Origin: an uncultured Alphaproteobacteria bacterium
GTDB taxonomy: Bacteria; Pseudomonadota; Alphaproteobacteria; RF32; CAG-239
Reading direction: 5' to 3'
Length of the DNA stretch: 15,192 nucleotides
NCBI GenBank assembly: GCA_934254925.1
Contig: CAKQMD010000031.1
Location: 1-15,192, forward strand
This document shows, piece by piece, positions 1 through 7,157 of the stretch (within the stretch, counting starts at the first letter, position 1; every line of letters starts with the position of its first letter). Under the pieces are notes generated by a model. It did no database searches, had not been told where the DNA came from, and saw nothing but the letters and a program-made list of their open reading frames with translations. The translations under genes and the position numbers were made by a program.

Positions 1-333
1 AAACCAGGACTTGGCGGGAATATGATTGGTCTCCAAAGCTTGGGTTGCCGTAGCGGCGGCTTGTTCCAACAGTCCGGCGCCGGCTTCTAAACCTTCCGTG
101 GCCGCTTTGATGGTTTGAATCCCTTGCGCCATGGAATCCAACAAGGCCGACAGGTCACTGGCACGGTTGTTTAAAGAGACAGCCGTATAATAAGAAGAAG
201 GATTGTCGATGGCGGAATTGACTTTCAATCCGGTGGAAAGACGATTTTGAGTCAAGTCAACTTGGCCGGCAATCTTCTGCAGGCTCAACAAATTCAATCG
301 CATCGAGGCGGTTAAACTGATACTGTTACTCAT
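1..333 (-). CDS. Flagellin, N-terminal part (partial, runs off left edge)
   Basis: The reverse strand reads an ATG at 333 with an AAGGAGAG ribosome site 4-5 bases upstream, then 111 codons to the window edge. The product begins MSNSISLTASMRLNLLSLQ and continues through the flagellin D0/D1 signature (TQNRLSTGLKVNSAIDNPSSYY, then a long amphipathic helix with AASL/NNRASD-type residues), ending at KSWF. It is nearly identical in protein to the first 111 residues of the complete flagellin at 11351; the DNA differs mostly at synonymous positions. The visible part is the conserved domain that packs in the filament core; the central and C-terminal parts are outside the window. Conservation holds right up to the point where the other copy enters its large insert, so this copy probably also carries a central domain. 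It has its own promoter and follows the nrdAB terminator, so it is probably transcribed alone. Flagellin identity is firm; assignment to a particular paralogue is not possible. Confidence 0.92.
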   Translation of the reverse strand, partial: MSNSISLTASMRLNLLSLQKIAGQVDLTQNRLSTGLKVNSAIDNPSSYYTAVSLNNRASDLSALLDSMAQGIQTIKAATEGLEAGAGLLEQAAATATQALETNHIPAKSWF

Positions 334-357
334 TTATCTCTCCTTTTTAATATCAGG

Positions 358-386
358 AGTATAAAAGAAATGAGAAAACGGCTCAA
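358..386 (-). promoter_or_regulatory. Sigma-70-type promoter of the left flagellin gene
   Basis: On the minus strand a -35 of TTGAGC (381-386) is separated by 17 bases from a -10 of TATACT (358-363), about 25 bases before the start codon. The complete flagellin gene has the same TATACT followed by a similar ATATTA stretch and GGAGAGA ribosome site, which supports the assignment. No sigma-54 or clear sigma-28 pattern fits better. Confidence 0.6.
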
Positions 387-462
387 AAAACTTGCAAAAC
401 TTTTCCTCAGCCAATCGGCGTTTTGGATATAATCTATTGATACCGTTATCGCGGAATTAGAC
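367..462 (-). repeat. Conserved flagellin upstream block, copy A (inverted relative to copy B)
   Basis: Read on the minus strand, this 96-base stretch matches 15095-15192 on the plus strand. Identical islands appear in the same order and nearly the same spacing: TGTCTAA, TCAATAGATTATATCC plus AAAA, GGCTGAGGAAAA, TTGCAAG, TTTTGAG and TCTCATTTC. It covers the region from about -35 to -120 upstream of the left flagellin start, including the -35 element. The islands separated by diverged bases look like conserved protein-binding sites rather than a recent duplication. Confidence 0.85.
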
Positions 463-498
463 AAAAAATAAACCTGCCCGAAGGCAGGTTTATTTTTT
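463..498. terminator. Rho-independent terminator after nrdB
   Basis: A perfect 16-bp stem (AAAAAATAAACCTGCC with its complement) closes on a CGAA tetraloop. A-rich and T-rich flanks on the two sides let it work in both directions. It lies 11 bases past the nrdB stop on the minus strand and insulates nrdAB from the flagellin gene downstream. Confidence 0.93.
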
Positions 499-509
499 TA
501 GAGGGCTGC

Positions 510-1550
510 TTAGATTTCGTCCCAGCCTTCGACGGCTGTACTCTGATTATAAGAAGAAACGTTTGCTTCAAAGAAATTTCCCTTGACGTTGCCGTCGCCG
601 TTGGTATCGGAAATGACTTCCAGATTTTTGTAGGGGTTTTCGTCATAACCTTCATAAAGCGGCGCCAGGCCGATGTCTTTGAGGCGCTTGTTGGCGATGA
701 ATTTGGTATATTGTTCGATGGTTGTTGGGGTTATGCCCAAGATCTTGTCACCGATGATGTGGTTGCTCCAGGCGATTTCCTGTTCGACGGCTTTTCTGAA
801 CATGTCGTATATTTCTTCATCGACAAAGAAGGTGTCGTTTTCTTTGCGAATTTCTTTGATGATGTTGGCAAAGATTACGCAATGGGTCAGCTCGTCGCGG
901 TTGATGTATTTGATTTCGTCGGCGGTGCCGATCATCAGCGAACGCGAGGCCAGATTGTAAAAGAAGTTGAAGCCGTTGTAAAAATAAACGCCTTCCAAGA
1001 GGAAATTGGCAACCAACACTCGGGCGAAGTTGACGTCATTACGTTCATCGACAAAGCGCTGATAAATCTCGGCAATGTATTTGTTGCGTTCCAGCAGAAC
1101 TTTGTCTTCTCTCCAGCGGTCATAAATCGAAGCGCGTTTCTCCGCCGGGATGATGCTTTCGATGATGTAGGCATAGCTCTGGGAGTGAACGGCTTCCTGA
1201 TAAGTCTGAATGGCCAAAATCAGGTTGACTTCCGGCGCGGTGATGTAGTCGCTGATGTTGGGCAGGTTGTTGGTCTGGATGCTGTCGAGAAAGACCAAAA
1301 AGGACAAGATGCCGTCATAGGCGTTTTGTTCATGCGGAGTCAGTTCGTTGTAAGCGCGCTTGTCGTCATAAAGAGAGACTTTTTCGGGAATCCAAAAATT
1401 TTCCATCATCAGGCGGTAGAGCTTGTTGGCCCACTGGTATTTGACGTTGTTGAGGTTAAACAGATTGGTGACGTTGCCTTTGATCATTTTGCGATTGAGG
1501 ACGTTGTCGTCGCCTTCGATGTTAAAAAGCTTTTTGCGTTTGATGTTCAT
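510..1550 (-). CDS. nrdB: Class Ia ribonucleoside-diphosphate reductase, beta subunit
   Basis: The 346-residue product is the radical-generating small subunit that, with NrdA, reduces ribonucleoside diphosphates to deoxyribonucleotides in the cytoplasm. The expected di-iron ligands are visible: D89, E119, H122, E186, E220 and H223. The radical tyrosine is Y126 in the motif EAVHSQSY, so this is the tyrosyl-radical type rather than the tyrosine-less Ic type. The frame is open upstream to 1607, but that start would lie inside nrdA. The ATG at 1550 has a GGAG site 6-7 bases ahead and begins MNIKRKKLFN, so I chose it. The gap to the nrdA stop is 10 bases, which fits one transcript and coupled translation. 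The C-terminal tail, ending EGWDEI, would dock to NrdA. Length is near the family norm (E. coli NrdB is about 375). Confidence 0.96.
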   Translation of the reverse strand: MNIKRKKLFNIEGDDNVLNRKMIKGNVTNLFNLNNVKYQWANKLYRLMMENFWIPEKVSLYDDKRAYNELTPHEQNAYDGILSFLVFLDSIQTNNLPNISDYITAPEVNLILAIQTYQEAVHSQSYAYIIESIIPAEKRASIYDRWREDKVLLERNKYIAEIYQRFVDERNDVNFARVLVANFLLEGVYFYNGFNFFYNLASRSLMIGTADEIKYINRDELTHCVIFANIIKEIRKENDTFFVDEEIYDMFRKAVEQEIAWSNHIIGDKILGITPTTIEQYTKFIANKRLKDIGLAPLYEGYDENPYKNLEVISDTNGDGNVKGNFFEANVSSYNQSTAVEGWDEI

Positions 1551-1560
1551 GTTCTTCTCC

Positions 1561-3843
1561 TTAGCCGGCGCAGCTGACGCATTCTTCTTTTTCCGCCGAA
1601 GCGCCATCTTTTTGAATGGTTCGGGTATAATAAAGGGTTTTTAGGTCTTTTTTCCAGGCCTGCATGATCGTTTCATAAACGTCTTTGGCTTTGATGTTGC
1701 GGTTGAGGTTATACATCAGCTCTATGGAGATACCGGTATCAATCCATTTGTTGATGCGCGACATGATCTCGACGATGACGGTTTGGGGAATGTTTTTGTT
1801 TTCCTGATAAAACCAGAACTTGTCTTTGATGAACGGCGGGCAGTTGGGAATCGAGCCTTTGCCGTGGGTTTCCACAAAAAACTTGGAATAAATCGGCAAA
1901 ACCGAGGCGGTACAGCCCTGAATCAGCGACGAACTGGTATTGGGAGCAATGGCGCTCAGCTGAGAGTTGCGGATGCCGTAGCGGGAAAGGTCCGAGAAAA
2001 TCTGATTCCAGGCTTTTTTGAAGCGGGCGTTTTGGTTAAACCAAATTTGGTCGTGTCCGAGGATAATGCCTTTGCTCCAATCCGAACCGGGATAGGCCTC
2101 AAACGTGCCTTTGCTTTTGGCAAGCTCAATGCTGGCACGAATGTTGTAGAGTGCAATTTTTTCAAACAATTCGTCGACATATTCGGCAGACTTCATGTAA
2201 GGGATGTCGTTTTTGGCCAGTTTGTCCGCCAGCCCCATGGCACCGATGCCGATGGTACGGTAGCGGCGGTTGTGGAGCGTGCCTTCAAGGATCGGGACTT
2301 CCGTAAAGTCTATGGCATTGTCCAAAATCCGTACCGAGGTTTGGCAGACGCTTTCCAGCTCTTCGTCAGTATCAATATTGGCCAGGTTGATTGAAACCAG
2401 ATTGCAGACGTGCACCAGGCCGTTGTCCGCTTCGGCGACGATTTTACCGCCTTCCAAATGTTTGGGATAAAAGCGGGTGGGGCGAACGTTGCTGTGAGAT
2501 TCGGTACACAGGTTGGTGCCGACAATCAGACCGTCGTGCTTGTTGGGGTTGTATTTGTTCAGCGTGTCTTTGAAGGCAATGTAGGGCATGCCGGTTTCTA
2601 TCTGAGATTTCATGACCCGTTTCAGCAGTTCTTTGGCCGGGACGAATTTGAACATTTCAAGTTTGCGGAATTCGGCGTCAAGGTAAAGCTGGTTGTAGAG
2701 GTCTTCAAATTCCTTGCCCCAGAGTTCGGACAGTTCCTTGCCGTATTTGCAGCGGACTTCATGCGGATCAACCAGCAGCCAGTCCTGGTTGTTTTCCACC
2801 TTTTTCATAAACAGGTCGGGAATGACGACTTGCGGAAAAATGTCATAAGCTTTCATGCGTTGGTCGCCGTTTTCTGTACGGAGTTCCAAAAAATCTTCAA
2901 TATCCAGGTGCCACATGTCCAAAGAGACGGTGACAGCCCCTTTGCGTTTGCCCTGCTGGTTGACGGCCACGGCCGTGTCATTGATAATGCGCACCCAGGG
3001 GATGATGCCGCCGGAAGCGTTTTTGATGCCTTTGATCCGGGCACCCTTGCAGCGAACGCGAGACAAATTACAGCCGACGCCGCCGCCGAATTTGGAAATG
3101 GCGGAAATTTGGTCAATGACGTAAAAAATAGAATCGCGGCTGTCGTCCATGACAGTGATGAAACAAGAGCTCAAGTTGCCGTGCGGGCGGCGCAAGTTCA
3201 TCAGCAGCGGCGTGCCGAGAGAGATTTTGCGGTTTGCCAGTTTTTCATAAGTGTCTTTTACCAAGGCCAGGCGAATCTCGGTTGGCGCGTTTTGCTCAAT
3301 CAGCAGGGCAATGGTCAGAAACATTTCCTGCGGCAGTTCGGCAATTTGATCTTGGTATTCGCACAAATAGCGTTTGATCAAGAGATTGGCGCCGGCATAA
3401 TCATAAACCAGGTCATAAGCCGGGTTTATGAAGCCGCCGGCAATTTTGAGCTCTTCAGGGCTGTAGGAGCGGGTCAGGTCGTTGCTGTAAAATCCTTCTT
3501 CAACGGCGTGGGCGGCAAAAGCGGCATAATCGTACAAGTCCGCAAGATTGGCAATTCCTCGGTTGACGGCGGCGGTTTTTAGGAGGTCAAACATTTTAAG
3601 GCGACCGGCGAGGTTTTTCCAGTCAGGTTCTTCGACGGAAGTCAGACTCAGCGCCGAAAGCGTCAGATAATTCATGATTTCGGTCGTTTTGACGCCGTCT
3701 TTGACAAAGCCGGCGAGTTTTTCGGCCAAAGGAGCAAAGTCCAGGTTAAATCCCCGGTTGGCCTTTTCAAAAACAGCACGAATTTTTTTGAGCTCGTAGT
3801 TCTGGCGTTGGCCGGAGCGTTTAATCACTTGAATTTCGGTCAT
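1561..3843 (-). CDS. nrdA: Class Ia ribonucleoside-diphosphate reductase, alpha subunit
   Basis: This 760-residue large subunit carries the catalytic and allosteric sites of ribonucleotide reductase. The N-terminus has an ATP-cone (IQVIKRSGQRQNYELKKI, about residues 4-22 onward), where dATP inhibition acts. Active-site residues are visible: C227 in GNLSSCF, the N-L-C-T-E motif with N444, C446 (thiyl radical) and E448, and C480 in VHVCNLVSINL, the redox partner of C227. Y738-Y739 in KTLYY belong to the radical-transfer path from NrdB. The C-terminal swinging cysteines are C755 and C758 in ECVSCAG. The ATG at 3843 has AAGGA upstream; a TTG at 3861 keeps the frame open but overlaps that ribosome site and was rejected. 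It is the first gene of nrdAB, with NrdR boxes directly upstream. The nrdR gene is not in the window. Confidence 0.97.
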   Translation of the reverse strand: MTEIQVIKRSGQRQNYELKKIRAVFEKANRGFNLDFAPLAEKLAGFVKDGVKTTEIMNYLTLSALSLTSVEEPDWKNLAGRLKMFDLLKTAAVNRGIANLADLYDYAAFAAHAVEEGFYSNDLTRSYSPEELKIAGGFINPAYDLVYDYAGANLLIKRYLCEYQDQIAELPQEMFLTIALLIEQNAPTEIRLALVKDTYEKLANRKISLGTPLLMNLRRPHGNLSSCFITVMDDSRDSIFYVIDQISAISKFGGGVGCNLSRVRCKGARIKGIKNASGGIIPWVRIINDTAVAVNQQGKRKGAVTVSLDMWHLDIEDFLELRTENGDQRMKAYDIFPQVVIPDLFMKKVENNQDWLLVDPHEVRCKYGKELSELWGKEFEDLYNQLYLDAEFRKLEMFKFVPAKELLKRVMKSQIETGMPYIAFKDTLNKYNPNKHDGLIVGTNLCTESHSNVRPTRFYPKHLEGGKIVAEADNGLVHVCNLVSINLANIDTDEELESVCQTSVRILDNAIDFTEVPILEGTLHNRRYRTIGIGAMGLADKLAKNDIPYMKSAEYVDELFEKIALYNIRASIELAKSKGTFEAYPGSDWSKGIILGHDQIWFNQNARFKKAWNQIFSDLSRYGIRNSQLSAIAPNTSSSLIQGCTASVLPIYSKFFVETHGKGSIPNCPPFIKDKFWFYQENKNIPQTVIVEIMSRINKWIDTGISIELMYNLNRNIKAKDVYETIMQAWKKDLKTLYYTRTIQKDGASAEKEECVSCAG

Positions 3844-3861
3844 ATTCGTTTCGTCCTTCAA

Positions 3862-3908
3862 ACACTAAATCTTGTGGTTTCTTATTTCTTCGTAACAATA
3901 TATTGTAT
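3862..3908. promoter_or_regulatory. Tandem NrdR boxes upstream of nrdA
   Basis: Two 16-bp sites resemble the NrdR consensus (ACACWATATATWGTGT). Box 1 is ACACTAAATCTTGTGG at 3862-3877 and box 2 is TAACAATATATTGTAT at 3893-3908; I count 13 of 16 matches for each. The gap is 15 bp, giving 31 bp centre to centre, the three-turn spacing known for NrdR operators. The pair lies 19-65 bases upstream of the nrdA start and overlaps the likely -10. NrdR is expected to repress nrdAB when dATP/ATP occupies its own ATP cone. Confidence 0.85.
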
Positions 3909-3930
3909 CTTAAAATTATGTAAATCATAA
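3902..3930 (-). promoter_or_regulatory. Possible nrdA promoter
   Basis: On the minus strand TTATGA (3925-3930) and TACAAT (3902-3907) are 17 bases apart. The -10 sits inside the distal NrdR box and the -35 inside the neighbouring palindrome, as expected for a repressed promoter. The -35 is a poor match, so the assignment is tentative. Confidence 0.4.
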
Positions 3931-3934
3931 TTTT
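3912..3934. promoter_or_regulatory. AT-rich palindrome, possible second operator
   Basis: Perfect 9-bp arms, AAAATTATG and CATAATTTT, flank a five-base centre (TAAAT). It does not match an NrdR box. It looks somewhat like a Fur-type operator (ATTATG..AATCATAAT). It lies between the divergent nrdA and DenV-like genes, over the likely nrdA -35, so it could serve either. The regulator is unknown. Confidence 0.5.
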
Positions 3935-3975
3935 GAAAAAAATGATAAGGGGTTGAATTTCGGCCTTTTGTCTTG

Positions 3976-4004
3976 TTGAAAATTTTTGTTCGGGGAACTT
4001 TAAA
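3976..4004 (+). promoter_or_regulatory. Weak candidate promoter for the DenV-like/csp pair
   Basis: TTGAAA (3976-3981) and TTTAAA (3999-4004) are 17 bases apart, about 55 bases before the ATG at 4061. TATATT at 4021 is an alternative -10 without a good -35. Offered only as a candidate. Confidence 0.25.
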
Positions 4005-4060
4005 AGCCTCTGCGGCTGCCTATATTAATTGAGCAATGTTAATAAAAGGAGTTGATTGAG

Positions 4061-4462
4061 ATGAGGTTGTGGTCGATACATCCCAAGTACCTTGACAAAT
4101 ACGGCCTGATCGCCTTGTGGCGAGAAGGGTTGTTGGCTCAGAAGGTGTTGAAGGGAGAAACCAAGGGATATAAAAACAATCCGCAGCTGTTGCGTTTTAA
4201 GCAAACGCGCGATCCTTTGAAGGCGATCGGCTCTTACTTGTCTATGGTGGCGTCCGAAGGGGCCAAGAACGGTTACAAGTTTAACCATGAAAAGATTTTG
4301 TATCCGAATTTTGACGAGGAGTTTATTGAAGTCGCTCCCGATCAGGTCCGCTTTGAGGTCGCCCATCTTAAAAACAAGCTCAAGGTCCGCGACATGGAGA
4401 AATACAAAGAAATTTCCGGCTTGTCCCGGGCGGACATTAATCCGATTTTTACAATTCAATAA
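4061..4462 (+). CDS. Pyrimidine-dimer DNA glycosylase family protein (T4 DenV/endonuclease V type)
   Basis: The 133-residue protein begins MRLWSIHPKYLDKYGLIALW and continues REGLLAQKVL...GETKGYKNNPQLLRFK, the recognisable start of the Pyr_excise (PF03013) family. T4 endonuclease V cuts DNA at UV-induced cyclobutane dimers by glycosylase and AP-lyase action. Its key residue E23 sits in YRELPR, which aligns with WREGLL here (E22). Length is close to T4 DenV (138). Unlike T4, whose Met is removed to expose Thr as the nucleophile, this protein starts Met-Arg, and Met before Arg is normally retained; the usual amine nucleophile may therefore be absent or different. The ATG at 4061 has AAAAGGAG nine bases upstream; a TTG at 4052 touches that site and was rejected. 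The cold-shock gene follows after 11 bases, so the two are probably co-transcribed. Family is secure; activity in bacteria is inferred. Confidence 0.82.
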   Translation: MRLWSIHPKYLDKYGLIALWREGLLAQKVLKGETKGYKNNPQLLRFKQTRDPLKAIGSYLSMVASEGAKNGYKFNHEKILYPNFDEEFIEVAPDQVRFEVAHLKNKLKVRDMEKYKEISGLSRADINPIFTIQ

Positions 4463-4473
4463 GGGGTTCTCTC

Positions 4474-4683
4474 ATGCATAAAGGTACTGTCAAGTGGTTT
4501 AATACCAAAAAAGGATATGGTTTCATTCAGCCGGAAAACGGCGAAAAGGATATTTTTATTCACGTTTCGCAATTGGAAAAGACCGGGCTTCATCGTTTGA
4601 GCGACGGGCAATTGGTGAATTTTGACATTTTTACCGAAGTGCGTTCGGGCAAACCAGCCGCTTCCAATGTTAAGATTATTTAG
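4474..4683 (+). CDS. Cold-shock domain protein (CspA family)
   Basis: This 69-residue protein is a single cold-shock domain. It opens with GTVKWFNTKKGYGFI, containing RNP1 (KGYGFI, residues 13-18), and RNP2 follows as DIFIHV (26-31). Such proteins bind single-stranded RNA and DNA and melt RNA structure, in cold or general stress. Size is exactly that of the CspA family. The ribosome site AAGGGG overlaps the stop codon of the DenV-like gene, and the gap is only 11 bases, so translation is probably coupled. No long structured 5' leader of the cspA type precedes it, so it may not be regulated as a classic thermosensing cold-shock gene. A strong terminator follows after about 20 bases. Which Csp paralogue it is cannot be said. 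Confidence 0.95.
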   Translation: MHKGTVKWFNTKKGYGFIQPENGEKDIFIHVSQLEKTGLHRLSDGQLVNFDIFTEVRSGKPAASNVKII

Positions 4684-4702
4684 CGTCCCGAAATTGATAC
4701 TG

Positions 4703-4745
4703 AAAAACATCCCTGCCGAAAAGATTTTTCGGCAGGGATGTTTTT
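4703..4745. terminator. Bidirectional terminator between csp and the GNAT gene
   Basis: AAAAACATCCCTGCCGAAAA pairs fully with its complement across a two- to three-base loop, giving a stem of about 20 bp with A and T runs at both ends. It lies between two convergent genes and can stop both. Confidence 0.93.
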
Positions 4746-4761
4746 ATGTTAAAGCAGCCTT

Positions 4762-5199
4762 TTATAACTCTTTGACCATTTTGGCGAAGGTAATGCCTTT
4801 TTCTTCAAAAATGTCGCCTTCCTGATGATAGCCGTTTTTTTCATAAAAATGGACGACGGAGAGCATGGCATGCATGACGATTTTGGAATAACCGGCTTCT
4901 TTGGCGCGTTTTTCGGCGTATTTTACCATTTCGCGACCGATGCCTTCGCCTTGGTATTTGGTGTCGACCGCCACCTGCATCATGCGGATGGTCTCATTGT
5001 CGACCGGTGCCAGGATCAGGCCGCCGACCAGCGTGTCATCCAGGTTTTCCACGCAGCCGATGTGCAGGTATCCGGCTTCCTGCGCCCGGTGAGAATCCAA
5101 AAATTTCAGCCCGAGAGGCTCCAAAAGAATCTTATATCTTAACTCGACCAACTGGTCGTAACGGCTGGAACCAAAGTCAATATCAATCATTTTTCTCAT
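4762..5199 (-). CDS. GNAT family N-acetyltransferase
   Basis: The 145-residue protein shows the GNAT fold. A beta strand IRMMQVAVDTKY leads to the acetyl-CoA pyrophosphate loop QGEGIG (residues 83-88), then the helix GREMVKYAEKRAKEAG, and the late motif HFYEKNGY (about 117-124). It would transfer an acetyl group from acetyl-CoA to an amine; the substrate cannot be read from the sequence. The start at 5199 has GAAGGAG seven bases upstream; the ATG at 5190 is a poorer choice. It stands alone on the minus strand, divergent from lepA, with its own promoter and a shared terminator at its 3' end. No signal peptide or membrane segment is present, so it is cytoplasmic. Confidence 0.88.
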   Translation of the reverse strand: MRKMIDIDFGSSRYDQLVELRYKILLEPLGLKFLDSHRAQEAGYLHIGCVENLDDTLVGGLILAPVDNETIRMMQVAVDTKYQGEGIGREMVKYAEKRAKEAGYSKIVMHAMLSVVHFYEKNGYHQEGDIFEEKGITFAKMVKEL

Positions 5200-5228
5200 C
5201 CGAGGTCTCCTTCATAATAGTTATTTTT

Positions 5229-5257
5229 ATTATAACCATATTTCTCACTAATGTCTA
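5229..5257 (-). promoter_or_regulatory. Sigma-70-type promoter of the GNAT gene
   Basis: On the minus strand TAGACA (5252-5257) and a perfect TATAAT (5229-5234) are 17 bases apart, about 30 bases upstream of the start codon. It is one of the best promoter matches in the window. Confidence 0.65.
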
Positions 5258-5329
5258 ATATATATTGCGCTTTAAATTTTTTCCTATATTTTCAAGACTG
5301 GTTTTATGTTTTTTTAGACGGATAGGAAA

Positions 5330-7135
5330 ATGTCTCATCATTTGGATTTGATTCGCAATTTTGCAATTATTGCTCATATCGACCACGGCAAGTCGACCTT
5401 GGCCGACCGCTTGATCGAAGCCTGCGGCGGTTTGGAAAAACGCGAGATGACCGAACAAGTGCTTGACAATATGGATATTGAGCGAGAGCGCGGCATTACC
5501 ATTAAGGCGCAAACGGTGCGACTTAATTATCGGGCACGCGACGGCAAAACGTATCAATTGAACTTGATTGATACGCCGGGACATGTGGATTTTTCTTACG
5601 AAGTGTCTCGGTCGCTGGCTTCTTGCGAAGGATCTGTCCTGGTGGTCGATGCCACTCAGGGAGTCGAAGCGCAAACTCTGGCCAATGTGTATTTGGCCAT
5701 AGACAATGATCATGAGATTATTCCGGTGCTCAATAAGGTTGATTTGCCGTCGGCAGATCCCGAAAGGGTGAAGCGGCAGATTGAGGACGTGATTGGCCTT
5801 GATACCTCTGAGGCGGTGGAAACTTCCGGCAAGACGGGTTTGGGTGTACCCGATTTGCTTGAAGCCATCGTTCAGCGTCTGCCGGCGCCGCAGGGCAATG
5901 AAGACGCTCCGCTGAAAGCCCTGTTGATCGACAGTTGGTATGACAGTTACCTCGGCGTGATTATTTTGCTGCGAATCCATGATGGTGTTTTGCGCAAAAA
6001 AACGCAAATCCGCATGATGTCCAACAATGCGACTTATCTGGTGGACAAGGTTGGCGTCTTCTCGCCCAAAATGCAGGACGTCGAAGCTCTGTACCCCGGA
6101 GAGGTCGGCTTTATTACTGCCAGCATCAAATCCGTTTCCGATTGTCAGGTCGGTGATACGATTACTGACAACAAACGTCCCTGCGAACAGCCGCTGAAAG
6201 GTTTTAAGCCTTCGGTACCGGTGGTTTTTTGCTCGATTTTTCCGGTGGACAGTTCGCAGTATGAAAGCTTAAAAGACGCGTTGGCCAAGCTTAAACTCAA
6301 TGACGCCAGCATTGATTATCAGAACGAAAATTCCGCCGCTTTGGGTTTGGGGTTCCGTTGCGGGTTCTTAGGCCTTTTGCATATGGAGATTATTCAGGAG
6401 CGCTTGGGCCGCGAATTTGATCTGGACATTATTACCACGGCGCCTTCAGTGGCTTATCACATCAATATGACCAACGGTACGCAGACTGTTTTGCATAATC
6501 CGGCTGACATGCCTGATCTTAGTATGGTTAAATCAATTGAAGAACCCTGGGTTAAAGCGACTATTCTGGTGCCGGATGAATATCTCGGCGCGGTTTTGAA
6601 ACTTTGCAACGAACGTCGCGGGGAACAGGAGGAACTGACCTATGTCGGTAATCGCGCCATGGTGGTGTATAAAATTCCCTTAAATGAAATCGTGTTTGAC
6701 TTTTATGATCGTCTCAAGTCGATTACCAGCGGATATGCCAGTTTTGACTATGAGCTTTCCGGTTATTGCGAATCGGATTTGGTGAAGGTGCAGATTTTGA
6801 TTAACGAGGAACCGGTTGACGCCTTGGCTTTCCTTTGTCATCGCAGCGAAGCCGAAGCTCGCGGTCGGCAGATTTGCGAACGTCTTAAGGATTTGATTCC
6901 GCGGCATCTTTTCAAAATTCCCATTCAGGCGGCTATCGGCGGTCGGGTGGTGGCGCGCGAAACCATTTCTGCTCTGCGCAAGGATGTGACCGCCAAATGT
7001 TACGGCGGCGACGTGACCCGCAAGCGCAAGCTTTTGGACAAGCAAAAGAAAGGCAAGCTTCGCATGCGGCAATTCGGCAAGGTAGAAGTTCCCCAATCGG
7101 CATTTATTGAGGCGTTGCGTATTGGTGACGAATAA
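5330..7135 (+). CDS. lepA: Elongation factor 4 (translational GTPase LepA)
   Basis: The 601-residue product matches LepA in length (E. coli 599) and layout. GTPase motifs are visible: G1 AHIDHGKST (15-23), G2 RGITI (54-58), G3 DTPGH (81-85) and G4 NKVD (135-138). EF-G-like domains follow, then the LepA-specific C-terminal region with YGGDVTRKRKLLDKQKKGK near residue 570, which contacts the ribosomal A-site tRNA. LepA acts on ribosomes, as a back-translocase in early work and in initiation or 30S biogenesis in later studies. The ATG at 5330 has only a weak AGGAAA close upstream. In many proteobacteria lepA precedes lepB (signal peptidase); here an intergenic repeat and deoB follow instead. No strong promoter is seen in the 130-base gap from the divergent GNAT gene. 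Confidence 0.98.
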   Translation: MSHHLDLIRNFAIIAHIDHGKSTLADRLIEACGGLEKREMTEQVLDNMDIERERGITIKAQTVRLNYRARDGKTYQLNLIDTPGHVDFSYEVSRSLASCEGSVLVVDATQGVEAQTLANVYLAIDNDHEIIPVLNKVDLPSADPERVKRQIEDVIGLDTSEAVETSGKTGLGVPDLLEAIVQRLPAPQGNEDAPLKALLIDSWYDSYLGVIILLRIHDGVLRKKTQIRMMSNNATYLVDKVGVFSPKMQDVEALYPGEVGFITASIKSVSDCQVGDTITDNKRPCEQPLKGFKPSVPVVFCSIFPVDSSQYESLKDALAKLKLNDASIDYQNENSAALGLGFRCGFLGLLHMEIIQERLGREFDLDIITTAPSVAYHINMTNGTQTVLHNPADMPDLSMVKSIEEPWVKATILVPDEYLGAVLKLCNERRGEQEELTYVGNRAMVVYKIPLNEIVFDFYDRLKSITSGYASFDYELSGYCESDLVKVQILINEEPVDALAFLCHRSEAEARGRQICERLKDLIPRHLFKIPIQAAIGGRVVARETISALRKDVTAKCYGGDVTRKRKLLDKQKKGKLRMRQFGKVEVPQSAFIEALRIGDE

Positions 7136-7157
7136 AAAAGTTCGTTTGGCTGGTGTC

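Noticed and set aside
395..420. Sigma-54 promoter before the left flagellin (TGGC...TTGC)
   Set aside because: The two elements are 12 bases apart rather than the required seven, and the GC and GG positions do not fit.
405..440. Sigma-28 promoter before the left flagellin (GCCGATT)
   Set aside because: Copy B has diverged at this position and no TAAA-type -35 is at the right distance.
711..1577. Long plus-strand open frame opposite nrdB
   Set aside because: It mirrors the codons of nrdB, has a low-complexity V/F/D-rich translation without family motifs, and no ribosome site.
1551..1607. Upstream start for nrdB
   Set aside because: It would extend into the coding end of nrdA and adds a lysine/alanine-rich tail; the ATG at 1550 has a proper ribosome site.
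2410..3582. 390-codon plus-strand frame opposite nrdA
   Set aside because: nrdA on the other strand has all catalytic motifs; this translation shows none and is an antisense shadow.
3844..3861. TTG start adding six residues to nrdA
   Set aside because: The TTG overlaps the AAGGA site that serves the ATG at 3843.
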